Below, in pieces: positions 17,544 to 25,614 of a stretch of 64,000 nt of DNA. Where the stretch lies: assembly GCF_030323865.1 (NCBI RefSeq), contig NZ_CP066362.1, positions 2,356,001 through 2,420,000 of the forward strand, in the 5' to 3' direction. The notes under the pieces are model-generated. The model was not told the DNA's origin. It ran no database searches and saw only the letters and a program-made list of their open reading frames with translations. How positions within the stretch are numbered: position 1 is the first letter of the stretch; each line of letters starts with the position of its first letter. Made by a program: the position numbers and the translations under genes. The DNA is from Pseudarthrobacter defluvii. Lineage in GTDB: Bacteria; Actinomycetota; Actinomycetes; Actinomycetales; Micrococcaceae.

Positions 17544-18623
17544 GTGGCTGCAAGTACCCTTACCGAGGTGGCACGCCTTGCCGGCGTCTCCCCCGCCACG
17601 GCTTCACGCGTGCTGAACGGCTCGGCCCGCAAGCCGGGCAAGGACATCGCCGAGCGGGTTCGGCAGGCGGCGGACTCGCTGGGCTACATTCCGAATGCGC
17701 AGGCCCAGGGGCTGGCAAAATCCAGCTCGGGCCTGATCGGGTTGATCGTCCACGACATCGCCGACCCCTACTTCGCCGCGATCGCACGGGGAGTCCAGGA
17801 AGCCGCGAGGGAACAGCGCAAGATGGTGCTGCTGGCCACCACCGGGGGCGGACCGGCGGAGGAGAAGGAAGCGGTGGCCGCCTTCGCCGCCCGCCGTGCG
17901 GACTCGATCGTCATTGCCGGATCCCGCTCCTGCCGGAGCGAGGACCAGGACGGCAACGCCGAACTGGCGGCGGAGCTTGACCGGTACTGCCGGAACGGGG
18001 GCCAGGTGGCCGTAGTGGGACATCCCGTGGTGGGTGCCACCGTCCAGGAGGGTTACCACGTAGTCAGAGTCCCCAACCAGGAGCTCGCGGGGCAGCTCGC
18101 CACCGAACTTGCGGCAGGCTGGGACGGCGGCTTCGTCATTGTCGCCGGACCCGAAGGCCTCCTGACCTCCGATGACAGGGTGCGCGGCTTCCAGGAAGGA
18201 CTGGAGCGCGCAGGGCGGGGGCAGGCGGAAGTGATCAGGACCGCATTCAACCGGTCCGGCGGCTATGAGGCCGGGCTTCAACTGGCCGAACGGATCAAGG
18301 CCGCCCAGTCCAGCGCGACGGCGGGCGGGAAGCTCTGTATTTTCGCCGTCAATGATGTGATGGCCATCGGGGCGGCCGCTGCCCTCCGCGCGGAGGGCCT
18401 GCGCATCCCGCGGGACGCCGCCATCGCCGGCTTCGACGACATCGAAACCCTTCGCGACTTCCGGCCGGCCCTTTCCACCGTCCGCCTGCCGCTGGAAGAC
18501 ATTGGACGCTTTGCCACCCGGGCCACTGGTCCACAGCCCAACGGCGAGGACACGGACCACGTCCACCCCGGTGACGTTACCGGCGAGGTCACGCTGCGGC
18601 GCAGCACGGAGGTGGCAGCGTGA
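17544..18623 (+). CDS. LacI family transcriptional regulator
   Basis: 359 residues. The start GTG at 17544 has AGGAG five bases upstream and gives MAASTLTEVARLAGVSPATASRVLNG, the canonical LacI helix-turn-helix with hinge (YIPNAQAQGLA). It is followed by a periplasmic-binding-like sensor domain (IGLIVHDIADPYFAAIARGV, FAVNDVMAIGAAAALR, IAGFDDIETLRDFRPALSTVRLP). A longer TTG start at 17514 lacks a ribosome-binding site. It diverges from the dehydrogenase operon and probably represses it. Its TGA overlaps the GTG of an esterase gene, so that gene is co-expressed. Confidence 0.9.
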   Translation: MAASTLTEVARLAGVSPATASRVLNGSARKPGKDIAERVRQAADSLGYIPNAQAQGLAKSSSGLIGLIVHDIADPYFAAIARGVQEAAREQRKMVLLATTGGGPAEEKEAVAAFAARRADSIVIAGSRSCRSEDQDGNAELAAELDRYCRNGGQVAVVGHPVVGATVQEGYHVVRVPNQELAGQLATELAAGWDGGFVIVAGPEGLLTSDDRVRGFQEGLERAGRGQAEVIRTAFNRSGGYEAGLQLAERIKAAQSSATAGGKLCIFAVNDVMAIGAAAALRAEGLRIPRDAAIAGFDDIETLRDFRPALSTVRLPLEDIGRFATRATGPQPNGEDTDHVHPGDVTGEVTLRRSTEVAA

Positions 18624-19390
18624 CGGCGCCCCGCGGGCTGACCGCCATTCCGGCACATCCGGAAGCCGCTGGGCCCCGGCCGGCAATCCTGGTCCTCCCC
18701 GGCGGAGGCTATGCCCGCCAAGCCGACCACGAGGCCGAACCCGTCGCGGAGTGGCTCGCCTCCCTTGGCATCCATGCCTTCGTACTGCGCTACCGCGTGG
18801 CACCGCACCGGCATCCGGCTCCCCTGGAAGACGCCAAGGAAGCCATGCTCCACATCCGGAGCGGGCAGCATGGGCTCGCCGTGGACCCGGACCGCGTGGG
18901 CGTCCTTGGCTTCTCAGCCGGAGGACATCTGGCCGCCACCCTGAGCACGGCCGCGGCCACGGGGAATCCGAAGCTTGACCTTCCCGCCGCGGTGCCGGAC
19001 CTTTCGGTGCTGTGCTACCCCGTGGCGTCACTGACCCACGAGCCGCACCAGGGATCGGTGGCGAACCTCCTTGGCGACGCACCGCCCTCGGACCTCCTGG
19101 CGGCGCTGTCGGCGGAACTGAACGTCACTCCCGGGACTCCCCCGGCGTTCCTCTGGCATACTGCCGACGATGAAGCCGTGCCGGTGAGCAACAGCCTGAA
19201 CTACGCCAGGGCCTTATTCGCTGCCGGCGTCCAAGCGGAACTCCATGTCTTCCCGCAGGGACGGCATGGACTGGGACTTGCCCCGGGCGAGCCAGGGCCG
19301 GACCAGTGGACTTCGTTGTGCGCCGCGTGGCTGGAACGTTCCGGCTGGGCGGACGCCCGCGCGGGTGCTGCCGCGGCCAGCCAACGCTAG
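18620..19390 (+). CDS. Alpha/beta hydrolase, acetyl(xylan)esterase-like
   Basis: 256 residues. ILVLPGGGYARQADHE resembles the oxyanion-hole HGG-type segment of BD-FAE esterases. The nucleophile is in GVLGFSAGGHLAA, the acid in LWHTADDEAVPVSNS, and the base in GRHGLGLAPG. No signal peptide is present, so it acts inside the cell. It overlaps the LacI stop (GTGA) and converges on the aldose epimerase with a four-base CTAG shared by both stop codons. The context suggests de-acetylation of imported sugars or oligosaccharides; this is inferred. Confidence 0.82.
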   Translation: MTAPRGLTAIPAHPEAAGPRPAILVLPGGGYARQADHEAEPVAEWLASLGIHAFVLRYRVAPHRHPAPLEDAKEAMLHIRSGQHGLAVDPDRVGVLGFSAGGHLAATLSTAAATGNPKLDLPAAVPDLSVLCYPVASLTHEPHQGSVANLLGDAPPSDLLAALSAELNVTPGTPPAFLWHTADDEAVPVSNSLNYARALFAAGVQAELHVFPQGRHGLGLAPGEPGPDQWTSLCAAWLERSGWADARAGAAAASQR

Positions 19391-20289
19391 TCCAGGGCCC
19401 GGATGGTCCAGGCCGCCGAATGGGACTGGCCGGGCTGGAGGTGTACCAGGTCCGTTCCCGAGTTCAGGGCGTCCGGCGGGCAGGTCATGGGTTCAACGGC
19501 CAACCCCAGCCGGTCCGGGCCAACGGGCTTGTCACCGGTGTGCACCTGGACCCAGGGCCACTCCGTCCCCCATTCCAGCTCCACGCCCGTGCCGGACGGG
19601 TCGTGCACCCGCACCCGCGCCAGGCCGGAACCGTCCCGGGAAATGTCTGTGAAGGCATGGTCGATCTTGACCTGCCCCAAGCGCCGGACCGAGCGGAAGT
19701 CGAAGGCGTCGCCGTCAACCTGCCGCAAGGCTACGGGCAGCAGGCGGTCGGGCGTGACCTCAAGGTAGGTGCGGGCAGGAAGTTCCAGCGACCAGTCGTC
19801 CAGCGGCGAGGCGCCGGCCACGAGATAGGGGTGCGGGCATACCCCGTAAGGAGCGGGGACAGAACCGGTGTTGACCGCATGCACCGTTGCATGGAGTCCG
19901 TCGGCTGCAAGGGCATACGTAACGGTCAGGTCGAGATCGCCCGGGTATTCGGGGCCGGGCGGGATGTGGCAGCTTAGGACCGCCCGGTCTTCGGCCGTTT
20001 CCTTGACCTCCCACGCCCGGTGGATCGCCAGGCCATGGAGGGCGCAGCCGCGTTCCGGTTCGTTAACGGCCGCAGCAAAGGACCTTCCGGCGTAGGTGTA
20101 GGTGCCGTCCGCCAGCCGGTTGGGCCAGGGCGCACAGACGACGCCCCGGTAGTCGGGAACGGGGCCGTCCGGGCCGAAGCCCACCACCAGGTCCCTGTCG
20201 CCATGGCGCAGTTCGCGCAGCGCTCCCCCCCGGACGGTCACGACGGCGGAGTAGGCTCCGTGGGCCAGGTGGACTTCTGTTCCGGGCAT
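19387..20289 (-). CDS. Aldose 1-epimerase family protein
   Basis: 300 residues of the galactose mutarotase-like fold, which interconverts alpha and beta anomers. The substrate-binding segments are VCAPWPNRLADGTYTYAG (Asn-Arg motif), CALHGLAIHRAW with the active-site His, CPHPYLVAG with the second His, and the catalytic Glu region GLAVEPMTCPPDALNSG. It is transcribed alone from a promoter with a LacI-like palindrome at 20312-20325. Its place in the sugar region fits mutarotation of xylose or the unknown operon substrate. Confidence 0.85.
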   Translation of the reverse strand: MPGTEVHLAHGAYSAVVTVRGGALRELRHGDRDLVVGFGPDGPVPDYRGVVCAPWPNRLADGTYTYAGRSFAAAVNEPERGCALHGLAIHRAWEVKETAEDRAVLSCHIPPGPEYPGDLDLTVTYALAADGLHATVHAVNTGSVPAPYGVCPHPYLVAGASPLDDWSLELPARTYLEVTPDRLLPVALRQVDGDAFDFRSVRRLGQVKIDHAFTDISRDGSGLARVRVHDPSGTGVELEWGTEWPWVQVHTGDKPVGPDRLGLAVEPMTCPPDALNSGTDLVHLQPGQSHSAAWTIRALD

Positions 20290-20311
20290 GGGTTCCCTCT
20301 GCTTCAGAATG

Positions 20312-20325
20312 TGTTAGCGCTCACC
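20312..20325. promoter_or_regulatory. Possible LacI-family operator before the aldose epimerase
   Basis: TGTTAGCGCTCACC, an imperfect palindrome around AGCGCT (5 of 7 half-site matches), 23 bases upstream of the epimerase ATG. It differs from the two sites near 17.4 kb, so another LacI-type protein may bind it. Confidence 0.45.
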
Positions 20326-20369
20326 AGCGTACCTCACGCACCTCGTCAATACTGGCTAAAGTGGCGCAC

Positions 20370-21074
20370 ATGGAAACGGCCGCTGACTAGGACCTTGTTG
20401 CCGCCGTCCGTGGCGCACTCCGGGAGCTCGCCGACCCGGCACGGGCCGCAGGCGCCCAGGCGTATATGAAGTCCTCGCTGCCCTCCCTGGGTGTGCTGGT
20501 TCCGGAAGTGCGGCACATCGCCGGGTGGGCTGCCCGTGAGTTTCCACCGGCGTCTGCCGGACAGCTGCGTGCCACAGTCCTGGAGCTGTGGCGCAGTTCC
20601 ACCTTCCGGGAGGAACGCTACGCCGCGATTGATCTGACGGCACACCGGGTACTGGCTGGGGACCTGGACATGCTGCCGGTCTACGAGGAGATCATCCGGA
20701 CCGGCGGATGGTGGGATTTCGCCGACGGTGTCTCCGGCCGGATCTGCGGCCTGCTGTCGGCGCACCCCGGGGAGATGTCCAAAGTGCTCCGGCAATGGTG
20801 CCGGGATCCGGACTTATGGATCCGCAGGGCCGCCATCACCTCGCAGCTGCGGGCCAAAAAGACCACCGATCCGGAGCTGCTCGCGGCTGTCATTGAGCCG
20901 AACCTCGCAGACAGGGAGTTCTTCATCAGGAAGGCGATCGGCTGGGCGCTGCGCGAGTACGCCAAGACGGCGCCGGAGTGGGTGGAGGGATTTGTCGCCC
21001 GGCACAGCGCGGAGATGAGCCCGCTGTCGCGGAAGGAAGCCCTGCGCCGGCTGAGGGCCGGCGCACGGCAGTAG
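20370..21074 (+). pseudogene. DNA alkylation repair (AlkD-like) gene with in-frame amber codon 7
   Basis: The 202-residue open part from ATG 20466 is an AlkD-like HEAT-repeat protein, a family that removes bulky or cationic alkylated bases. Typical parts are MKSSLPSLGV, ALELWRS-type helix VLELWRSSTFREERYAAI, TGGWWDFADGVS and REFFIRKAIGWALREYAKTAPEWV. The usual N-terminus is also encoded, in frame, upstream (DLVAAVRGALRELADPARAAGAQAY). It is preceded by METAAD from ATG 20370 and separated from it by TAG at 20388-20390. ATG 20370 lies eight bases after a TAAAGT -10-like box (leaderless start), while ATG 20466 has no ribosome-binding site. So this is a nonsense-mutated gene, a sequencing error, or a gene re-started at 20466. 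Confidence 0.7.
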
Positions 21075-21084
21075 CTGCAGGCTG

Positions 21085-22641
21085 CTAGATGACCGGGCGT
21101 TCGACGACGGGCTCGTGCGTCTTGCGGAACAGCCGGCGGGTGCCGGGATCCCAGAAGATCAGGTACAAGGCAAACAGGAGGGCCGTCAGCGCCGCTGCTA
21201 TGCGGGCCAGGGCCAGCGCGAAGCCCAGGTCCTGGGTCTGGAGGTACGGGAAGACGTCCAGCTGGTCCGAGATGGCGTAGATCATGAAGAACGAAACCAC
21301 AAAGTACAGTGCCTTGACCTGCCAGTCATTGCGGATGCCCGTGACGGCGAAGAGCGGTATCAGCCAGACGACGTACCAGGACTGGATGATGGGGGCCAGC
21401 AGGACCACTGCGGCCAGGGAAAGCGTCAGGCGGCGCATCAGCCGGTCGTAGTCCCCCTTGAAGATTTGCCAGGCGATGATGCCCACGGCAAGCAGCTTCC
21501 CGGCGTCGAACACCCATCCGGCAGGCACCGACCCGTCAAAGCCCAAGGCAGTCGCCAGCGACCCCACCACTTGGCCGATCAAACCCACCGGGGCGTACCA
21601 GATGGAGATGCTGCCCGGGGCGGACAGCCCGTTGATCCACCCGAAACCGAACCCGTTCACCATGCTCATCGCGGTCAGGAGCCCCAGGCTGAGTCCTGCC
21701 GTCAACGCCCAGAAAGCCACCTTCCGCAGCCACCCGGCCTTCTTGCCCGCCCACAACAGTCCAATGAACGGCAGGAAGACAATGGTGATGGGCTTCACCG
21801 CAATGGACAGGGTCACCAGCAGAATGCCGCGGAGCTGCCGCCGCGTGGCTGAGTAGTACAGCCCGGCCAGTGCCAGCCCGATCATCAGGGAGTCGTTATG
21901 GACGCTGGCGATGAAGTTGGTCAGGAAGAGCGGGTTGGCCACAGTGAGCCAGAGGGCCCGATGCGGGTTGACGCCGTGCAGTTCGGCGAGCCGGGGGACA
22001 TAGATGACACACAGCACCACGCCGGCCAGCGCCACCAGCCGGAAAAGCATGACGCAGGCCTCCGGCTGGACATTGGTGACCCAGACGACGAACTGCTCGA
22101 TCCACAGGAACAGCTGGCCGTAGGGAACAGGCGCTTCAGTCCACATCTTGTCTGCGCCGAGCTGGAAGTAGTTGGACAAGGCGGAGATGCCGTTTTCGTA
22201 CGGGTTGAACCCCTCCACCATGAGGCGTCCCTGCCCGATATAGGCGTAAACGTCGCGGCTGAACAGCGGCACGCTGAACATCATCGGAAGTCCCCAGGCC
22301 ACCACAGCGGCCAGGGTTGCCTTCCGCGCCTGGTTGCCCCACACGCGGACCTTCTGGCCGAGCCGCAGCCACGCGCGCACCAGGAGCATCCCGCCTACGG
22401 CCACCAGGATGATGGACAGCGCCACGCCCGGGGCTTCGGTACGCATCCAGATGAAGAGGGGCATGCGGCGGAGTTCCGAGACAGGGGCCAGCCAGCCGAC
22501 GCCTATGGATCCGGCCAGCATGAACATGGAGCCCACGAAACCGGCAAGCAGGGGTGAGCGCGGATTGTCCACCTCGGCTTTGCCCTCCCGGGCAATGCCG
22601 GCCGCCGCCATCTCCCCCGTTATGGGCACAGGCGCCGTCAT
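21085..22641 (-). CDS. Polyprenol-phosphomannose-dependent alpha-1,6-mannosyltransferase (MptA/MptB-like)
   Basis: 518 residues with about 12 membrane segments, a GT-C fold glycosyltransferase. After the early segments comes PLFSRDVYAYIGQGRLMVEGFNPYENG, the acidic first-loop motif characteristic of MptA/MptB, which extend the alpha-1,6-mannan core of lipomannan on the outer membrane face in Actinobacteria. Also seen are SVHNDSLMIGLALAGLYY and QSWYVVWLIPLFA. The start MTAPVPITGEM at 22641 avoids a 39-codon extension of non-membrane, low-quality sequence. It is transcribed alone, divergent from orn. Whether it is MptA or MptB is not decidable here. Confidence 0.8.
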   Translation of the reverse strand: MTAPVPITGEMAAAGIAREGKAEVDNPRSPLLAGFVGSMFMLAGSIGVGWLAPVSELRRMPLFIWMRTEAPGVALSIILVAVGGMLLVRAWLRLGQKVRVWGNQARKATLAAVVAWGLPMMFSVPLFSRDVYAYIGQGRLMVEGFNPYENGISALSNYFQLGADKMWTEAPVPYGQLFLWIEQFVVWVTNVQPEACVMLFRLVALAGVVLCVIYVPRLAELHGVNPHRALWLTVANPLFLTNFIASVHNDSLMIGLALAGLYYSATRRQLRGILLVTLSIAVKPITIVFLPFIGLLWAGKKAGWLRKVAFWALTAGLSLGLLTAMSMVNGFGFGWINGLSAPGSISIWYAPVGLIGQVVGSLATALGFDGSVPAGWVFDAGKLLAVGIIAWQIFKGDYDRLMRRLTLSLAAVVLLAPIIQSWYVVWLIPLFAVTGIRNDWQVKALYFVVSFFMIYAISDQLDVFPYLQTQDLGFALALARIAAALTALLFALYLIFWDPGTRRLFRKTHEPVVERPVI

Positions 22642-22796
22642 CTCAGGATCGTCCAATCTTCTTGCGTTTCCGCTGTTCGCCCGGCAGGCCATGCGGGCCG
22701 GGCCGGGACATGGTGCAGGGCCGAAGGGCGACCCGCCGCGTACCCGAAATCCTAGCATCGGCAGGGCGTCCGGAAGTGTAACGGTAGGCTGGTCCG

Positions 22797-23426
22797 GTGC
22801 CTATATCTAACGAACGAATCGTCTGGATCGACTGTGAAATGACCGGTCTGGACATCAAGAATGACGCCCTCATTGAGGTGGCAGCCCTGGTCACCGATTC
22901 GGAATTGAACATCCTGGGTGACGGCGTGGACGTGGTGATCAAACCCGACGATGCCGCGGTGGCGCAAATGTCCGATTTTGTTCGGGACATGCACACCAAG
23001 TCCGGGCTGCTGGCGGAACTCCGGCACGGCAGGACCATGGCAGAAGCGGAGGCCGCCGTGATGGAGTACATCTCCGCCTGGGTTCCGGATCCGCGGAAAG
23101 CACCATTGGGCGGCAACTCCGTGGGAACTGACCGCGTGTTCCTGTCACGGGACATGCCGGCCGTGGTGGAGCACCTGCACTACCGCGTAATCGACGTCAG
23201 CACCATCAAGGAGTTGTCGCGCCGCTGGTACGCCAGGGCCTACTTCCAGTCGCCCGCAAAAAAGGGTGGCCATCGTGCGCTCGGAGACATCAAGGACTCC
23301 ATCGACGAGCTGCGGTACTACCGCGAAGCGGTCTTCGTTCCCGCGCCCGGACCGGACAGCGCCACGGCCCAGAGGATCGCCCAGGGGATCGTCAACGGAG
23401 ACGCGACAGGGCAGCCCGCGGAGTAA
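22797..23426 (+). CDS. orn: Oligoribonuclease
   Basis: 209 residues, a DEDDh 3'-5' exonuclease that degrades di- and short oligoribonucleotides, including pGpG. The three exonuclease motifs are WIDCEMTGLD (~11-20), GGNSVGTDRVFLSRDMP and HRALGDIKDSIDELRYY with the catalytic His and Asp. The GTG start at 22797 follows TAGGCT (-10-like) by six bases, indicating a leaderless transcript. The C-terminus is extended by about 25 Ala/Gly-rich residues compared with the E. coli enzyme, as is usual in Actinobacteria. Confidence 0.95.
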   Translation: MPISNERIVWIDCEMTGLDIKNDALIEVAALVTDSELNILGDGVDVVIKPDDAAVAQMSDFVRDMHTKSGLLAELRHGRTMAEAEAAVMEYISAWVPDPRKAPLGGNSVGTDRVFLSRDMPAVVEHLHYRVIDVSTIKELSRRWYARAYFQSPAKKGGHRALGDIKDSIDELRYYREAVFVPAPGPDSATAQRIAQGIVNGDATGQPAE

Positions 23427-23554
23427 TCTGCGCCACGTTTCGATGAATTTTGCCCCAAATCGCAGAAAGTGGACAAAGCACCCCTTCCGAGCAGGTAAGC
23501 TATTTGAGTTGCGTTTCCGGGGAGCCGCTACGGCGGACATCCCCTGAGGCACAT

Positions 23555-23628
23555 GGTGGGCGTAGCTCAGTTGGCAGAGCGCCTGGTTGTGGTCCAGGAG
23601 GTCGCGGGTTCAACCCCCGTCGCTCACC
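23555..23628 (+). tRNA. tRNA-His(GTG)
   Basis: Acceptor GTGGGCG (23556-23562) pairs with CGCTCAC (23621-23627). The extra G-1 at 23555 opposite C73 at 23628 is the identity element of tRNA-His. The anticodon stem CCTGG/CCAGG encloses loop TTGTGGT with GTG at 23589-23591. CCA is not encoded. Confidence 0.96.
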
Positions 23629-23655
23629 CTCACGGGGCGGCACATGCAGCCGTCG

Positions 23656-23697
23656 ACAAAGGAGGCCGCACCGGATATCCGGTGCGGCCTCCTTTGT
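23656..23697 (+). terminator. tRNA-His terminator (perfect 42-bp palindrome)
   Basis: ACAAAGGAGGCCGCACCGGAT and its exact complement meet at 23676/23677, followed by TTGTG. The very strong stem sits 27 bases after the tRNA. Confidence 0.88.
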
Positions 23698-23758
23698 TGT
23701 GCCCCACCGGGCACGTGCACTGCAGCCGGGGACACCGCGAAGCCGAAGGACTACTGAT

Positions 23759-24331
23759 ATGACTGTTCTGCCGATCACTATCTGGGGCGAACCTGTCCTG
23801 CACCGGCGCGCCAGTGAGGTGGAGGTTTTCGACGACGAACTGCGCACCCTTATTGCCGACATGTTCGAAACAAACGATGCCGCCAACGGCGTGGGCCTTG
23901 CCGCCCCGCAGATCGGCGTCGGCAAGCGGATCTTCGTGTACAAGTACGCCAACGACGACGGCGCTCCCCCAACCGGCGTCGTCGTCAATCCCGTCCTGAC
24001 CCTGTCCAAGGTCTCCGGTGCCGCTCCCGACCCCGACGAGGAGGAAGAGGGCTGCCTGTCCTTCCCCGGCGAGCAGTATCCGCTTAAACGGGCGGAGTGG
24101 GCACGGGTGGAAGGCTTTGACGGGGACGGGAACCCGGTGAAGTTTGAGGCGACGGGCTGGTTCGCCAGGGTCATCCAGCACGAATACGACCACCTGGACG
24201 GCAAGCTGTACGTCAACCGCCTGATGGACCGCTATTCCCGGAAGGCCATGAAGCAGGCCAAGAAGAACGGGTGGGGCGTACCCGGACTGACGTGGATGCC
24301 TGGCGTGGATCCCGACCCGTTCGGACATTGA
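23759..24331 (+). CDS. def: Peptide deformylase
   Basis: 190 residues, a metalloenzyme that removes the N-formyl group from nascent proteins. All three motifs are present: GVGLAAPQIG (residues ~43-52), EGCLSFPG with the metal Cys, and QHEYDHLDG with the two metal His and catalytic Glu. An acidic insertion (PDPDEEEE) precedes motif 2. The C-terminal tail (YSRKAMKQAKKNGWGVPGL) is typical of actinobacterial Def. The ATG at 23759 is chosen from the MTVLPITIWGEPVLH start; the reading frame upstream runs through tRNA-His and its terminator. Confidence 0.95.
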   Translation: MTVLPITIWGEPVLHRRASEVEVFDDELRTLIADMFETNDAANGVGLAAPQIGVGKRIFVYKYANDDGAPPTGVVVNPVLTLSKVSGAAPDPDEEEEGCLSFPGEQYPLKRAEWARVEGFDGDGNPVKFEATGWFARVIQHEYDHLDGKLYVNRLMDRYSRKAMKQAKKNGWGVPGLTWMPGVDPDPFGH

Positions 24332-24391
24332 GGCCTAAGGACCCCTTTCCACTGAGACGCAAAGGCCCATGCCCCTTGGACAGGGCGTTGC

Positions 24392-25207
24392 TCAGCGGGC
24401 AGTGGCGGCCTGCTGGACCCTGATGGTCTGCTGCTGCGGGCAGGAGGCGAGGACCCGTTTCATGGCGTCCTTTTCAGCCGCCGTCACCCAGAGCCCATAA
24501 GCAGCCTTCACCGAAATTTGGCGCGCAACATAATGGCAGCGGATGGCCGTGTTTTTCGGCAGCCAGGTGGCAGCATCCCCCGCGCTTTTTTGCTGGTTGG
24601 CAGCGCCGTCGGCGGCGATGAGGTTCAGGGGATCATTGGCCAGGCTTTGGCGCTCCTTCGGTCCCAGCCCCTGGGCTCCCTTTTGCCACGCATCGCCGAG
24701 TGCAACCACATGGTCGATCTGGACCGCGCGGCTGCTGTCGGAGCCGCGGCGGAAGTCCAGGTCCTGGCCGGTGTAGGGTTCGCGAAAGTGGCCGGCCGTT
24801 ACTTTGCACCTGGATCCTTCGGCGAAGACCACATCAGCGAGGTCCCTGCGCAGGATGTCGTTGCGGGTGTCGCAGCCGTTCCGGTCAACATCAAGCCAGG
24901 CCTGGCCGAAGGCCTCCCGGCTGTAATCGGTGTTCGGTGCCCGGCCCTTCACGGCAAGGCCCTCCAGCGCCGAGACAGCGGTCCCGGCGGGGATGGGATT
25001 GGGCTCCTGCACCGGTTTCATCCAGGCGGCGTCGAAGACGGGTGCCTCCGTTGGTCCCTGCTGCGCAGGACCGGCCGCGGCGAACTGGCCGGCGGTGAAG
25101 AACCAGAAAAGCGCCGCCAGAATGGCGGCAGCCACCGTGATAAGCAGCGCCCAGGCCTGCCGGGAACGGCGGCGTGCCCGCCGGTAGGAGGACCAGGTGA
25201 CGGTCAT
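24392..25207 (-). CDS. Membrane-anchored or secreted HNH endonuclease family protein (DUF1524)
   Basis: 271 residues. A basic N-terminus (SYRRARRRSRQAW) and one hydrophobic segment (ALLITVAAAILAALFWFF, ~20-38) predict a signal anchor with the rest outside the cell. The DUF1524 core is in the C-terminal half: VQIDHVVALGDAW (the DH of the HNH motif) and NDPLNLIAADGAANQQKSAGDAATWLP. Four cysteines (NGCDTRN, SRCKVTAG, IRCHYVA, ASCPQQQ) may form disulfides, as expected for an exported nuclease. The family in Actinobacteria is common and its biological role is unclear. Confidence 0.82.
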   Translation of the reverse strand: MTVTWSSYRRARRRSRQAWALLITVAAAILAALFWFFTAGQFAAAGPAQQGPTEAPVFDAAWMKPVQEPNPIPAGTAVSALEGLAVKGRAPNTDYSREAFGQAWLDVDRNGCDTRNDILRRDLADVVFAEGSRCKVTAGHFREPYTGQDLDFRRGSDSSRAVQIDHVVALGDAWQKGAQGLGPKERQSLANDPLNLIAADGAANQQKSAGDAATWLPKNTAIRCHYVARQISVKAAYGLWVTAAEKDAMKRVLASCPQQQTIRVQQAATAR

Positions 25208-25331
25208 GGGGTGGACGCCGGGATGGAAAAGTCAGGCACCCCAAGAGCCTAGGACAATGGCAAGTTACGGCCGGCGATATCCACACTGTTGAGGACGAGT
25301 GATGGGTCACACGGCCGGCGGCCCCGGCGGG

Positions 25332-25541
25332 CTACTGCTCCCTGGTCACCCTCCGGAGGTCCTCCTCGGCGATGGCCAGCAGTCCCTCCAACTGGCGTAC
25401 CCGCTCGTCGGAAACATCGCCGGTCTTCTGCCCGGCGCGGGCCCGTTCCAGCAGCCGGACGGCTTCCTTATGGTTGGCCTTGGCTACGTCCAAGGCGTGT
25501 TCGAGGGTGGTTTCGTGCTGAAGAGTCGATTCGTTGTCCAT
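25332..25541 (-). CDS. Small hypothetical coiled-coil protein
   Basis: 69 residues, MDNESTLQHETTLEHALD at the start, then almost entirely charged helix with heptad-like spacing (LLERARAGQKTG, VRQLEGLLAIAEEDLRRVTREQ). There are no cysteines, membrane segments or known motif. It stands alone between the HNH gene and gap, on the same strand. The regular amphipathic helix pattern and compositional match to neighbours argue for a real gene. No function is proposed. Confidence 0.55.
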   Translation of the reverse strand: MDNESTLQHETTLEHALDVAKANHKEAVRLLERARAGQKTGDVSDERVRQLEGLLAIAEEDLRRVTREQ

Positions 25542-25614
25542 GCCACCAGTGTGGTCCCGATTCCCGACTGATTCCAGAGAACCAGCCGGGAATTCGCAGG
25601 ACGTGACGGACTCG

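Noticed and set aside
17604..19082. 492-codon minus-strand frame opposite lacI and the esterase
   Set aside because: Shadow frame; the plus-strand HTH and hydrolase motifs are complete.
23656..23697. 42-bp perfect palindrome as a mobile-element end or operator
   Set aside because: Directly after tRNA-His and followed by T-rich sequence, so an intrinsic terminator explains it.
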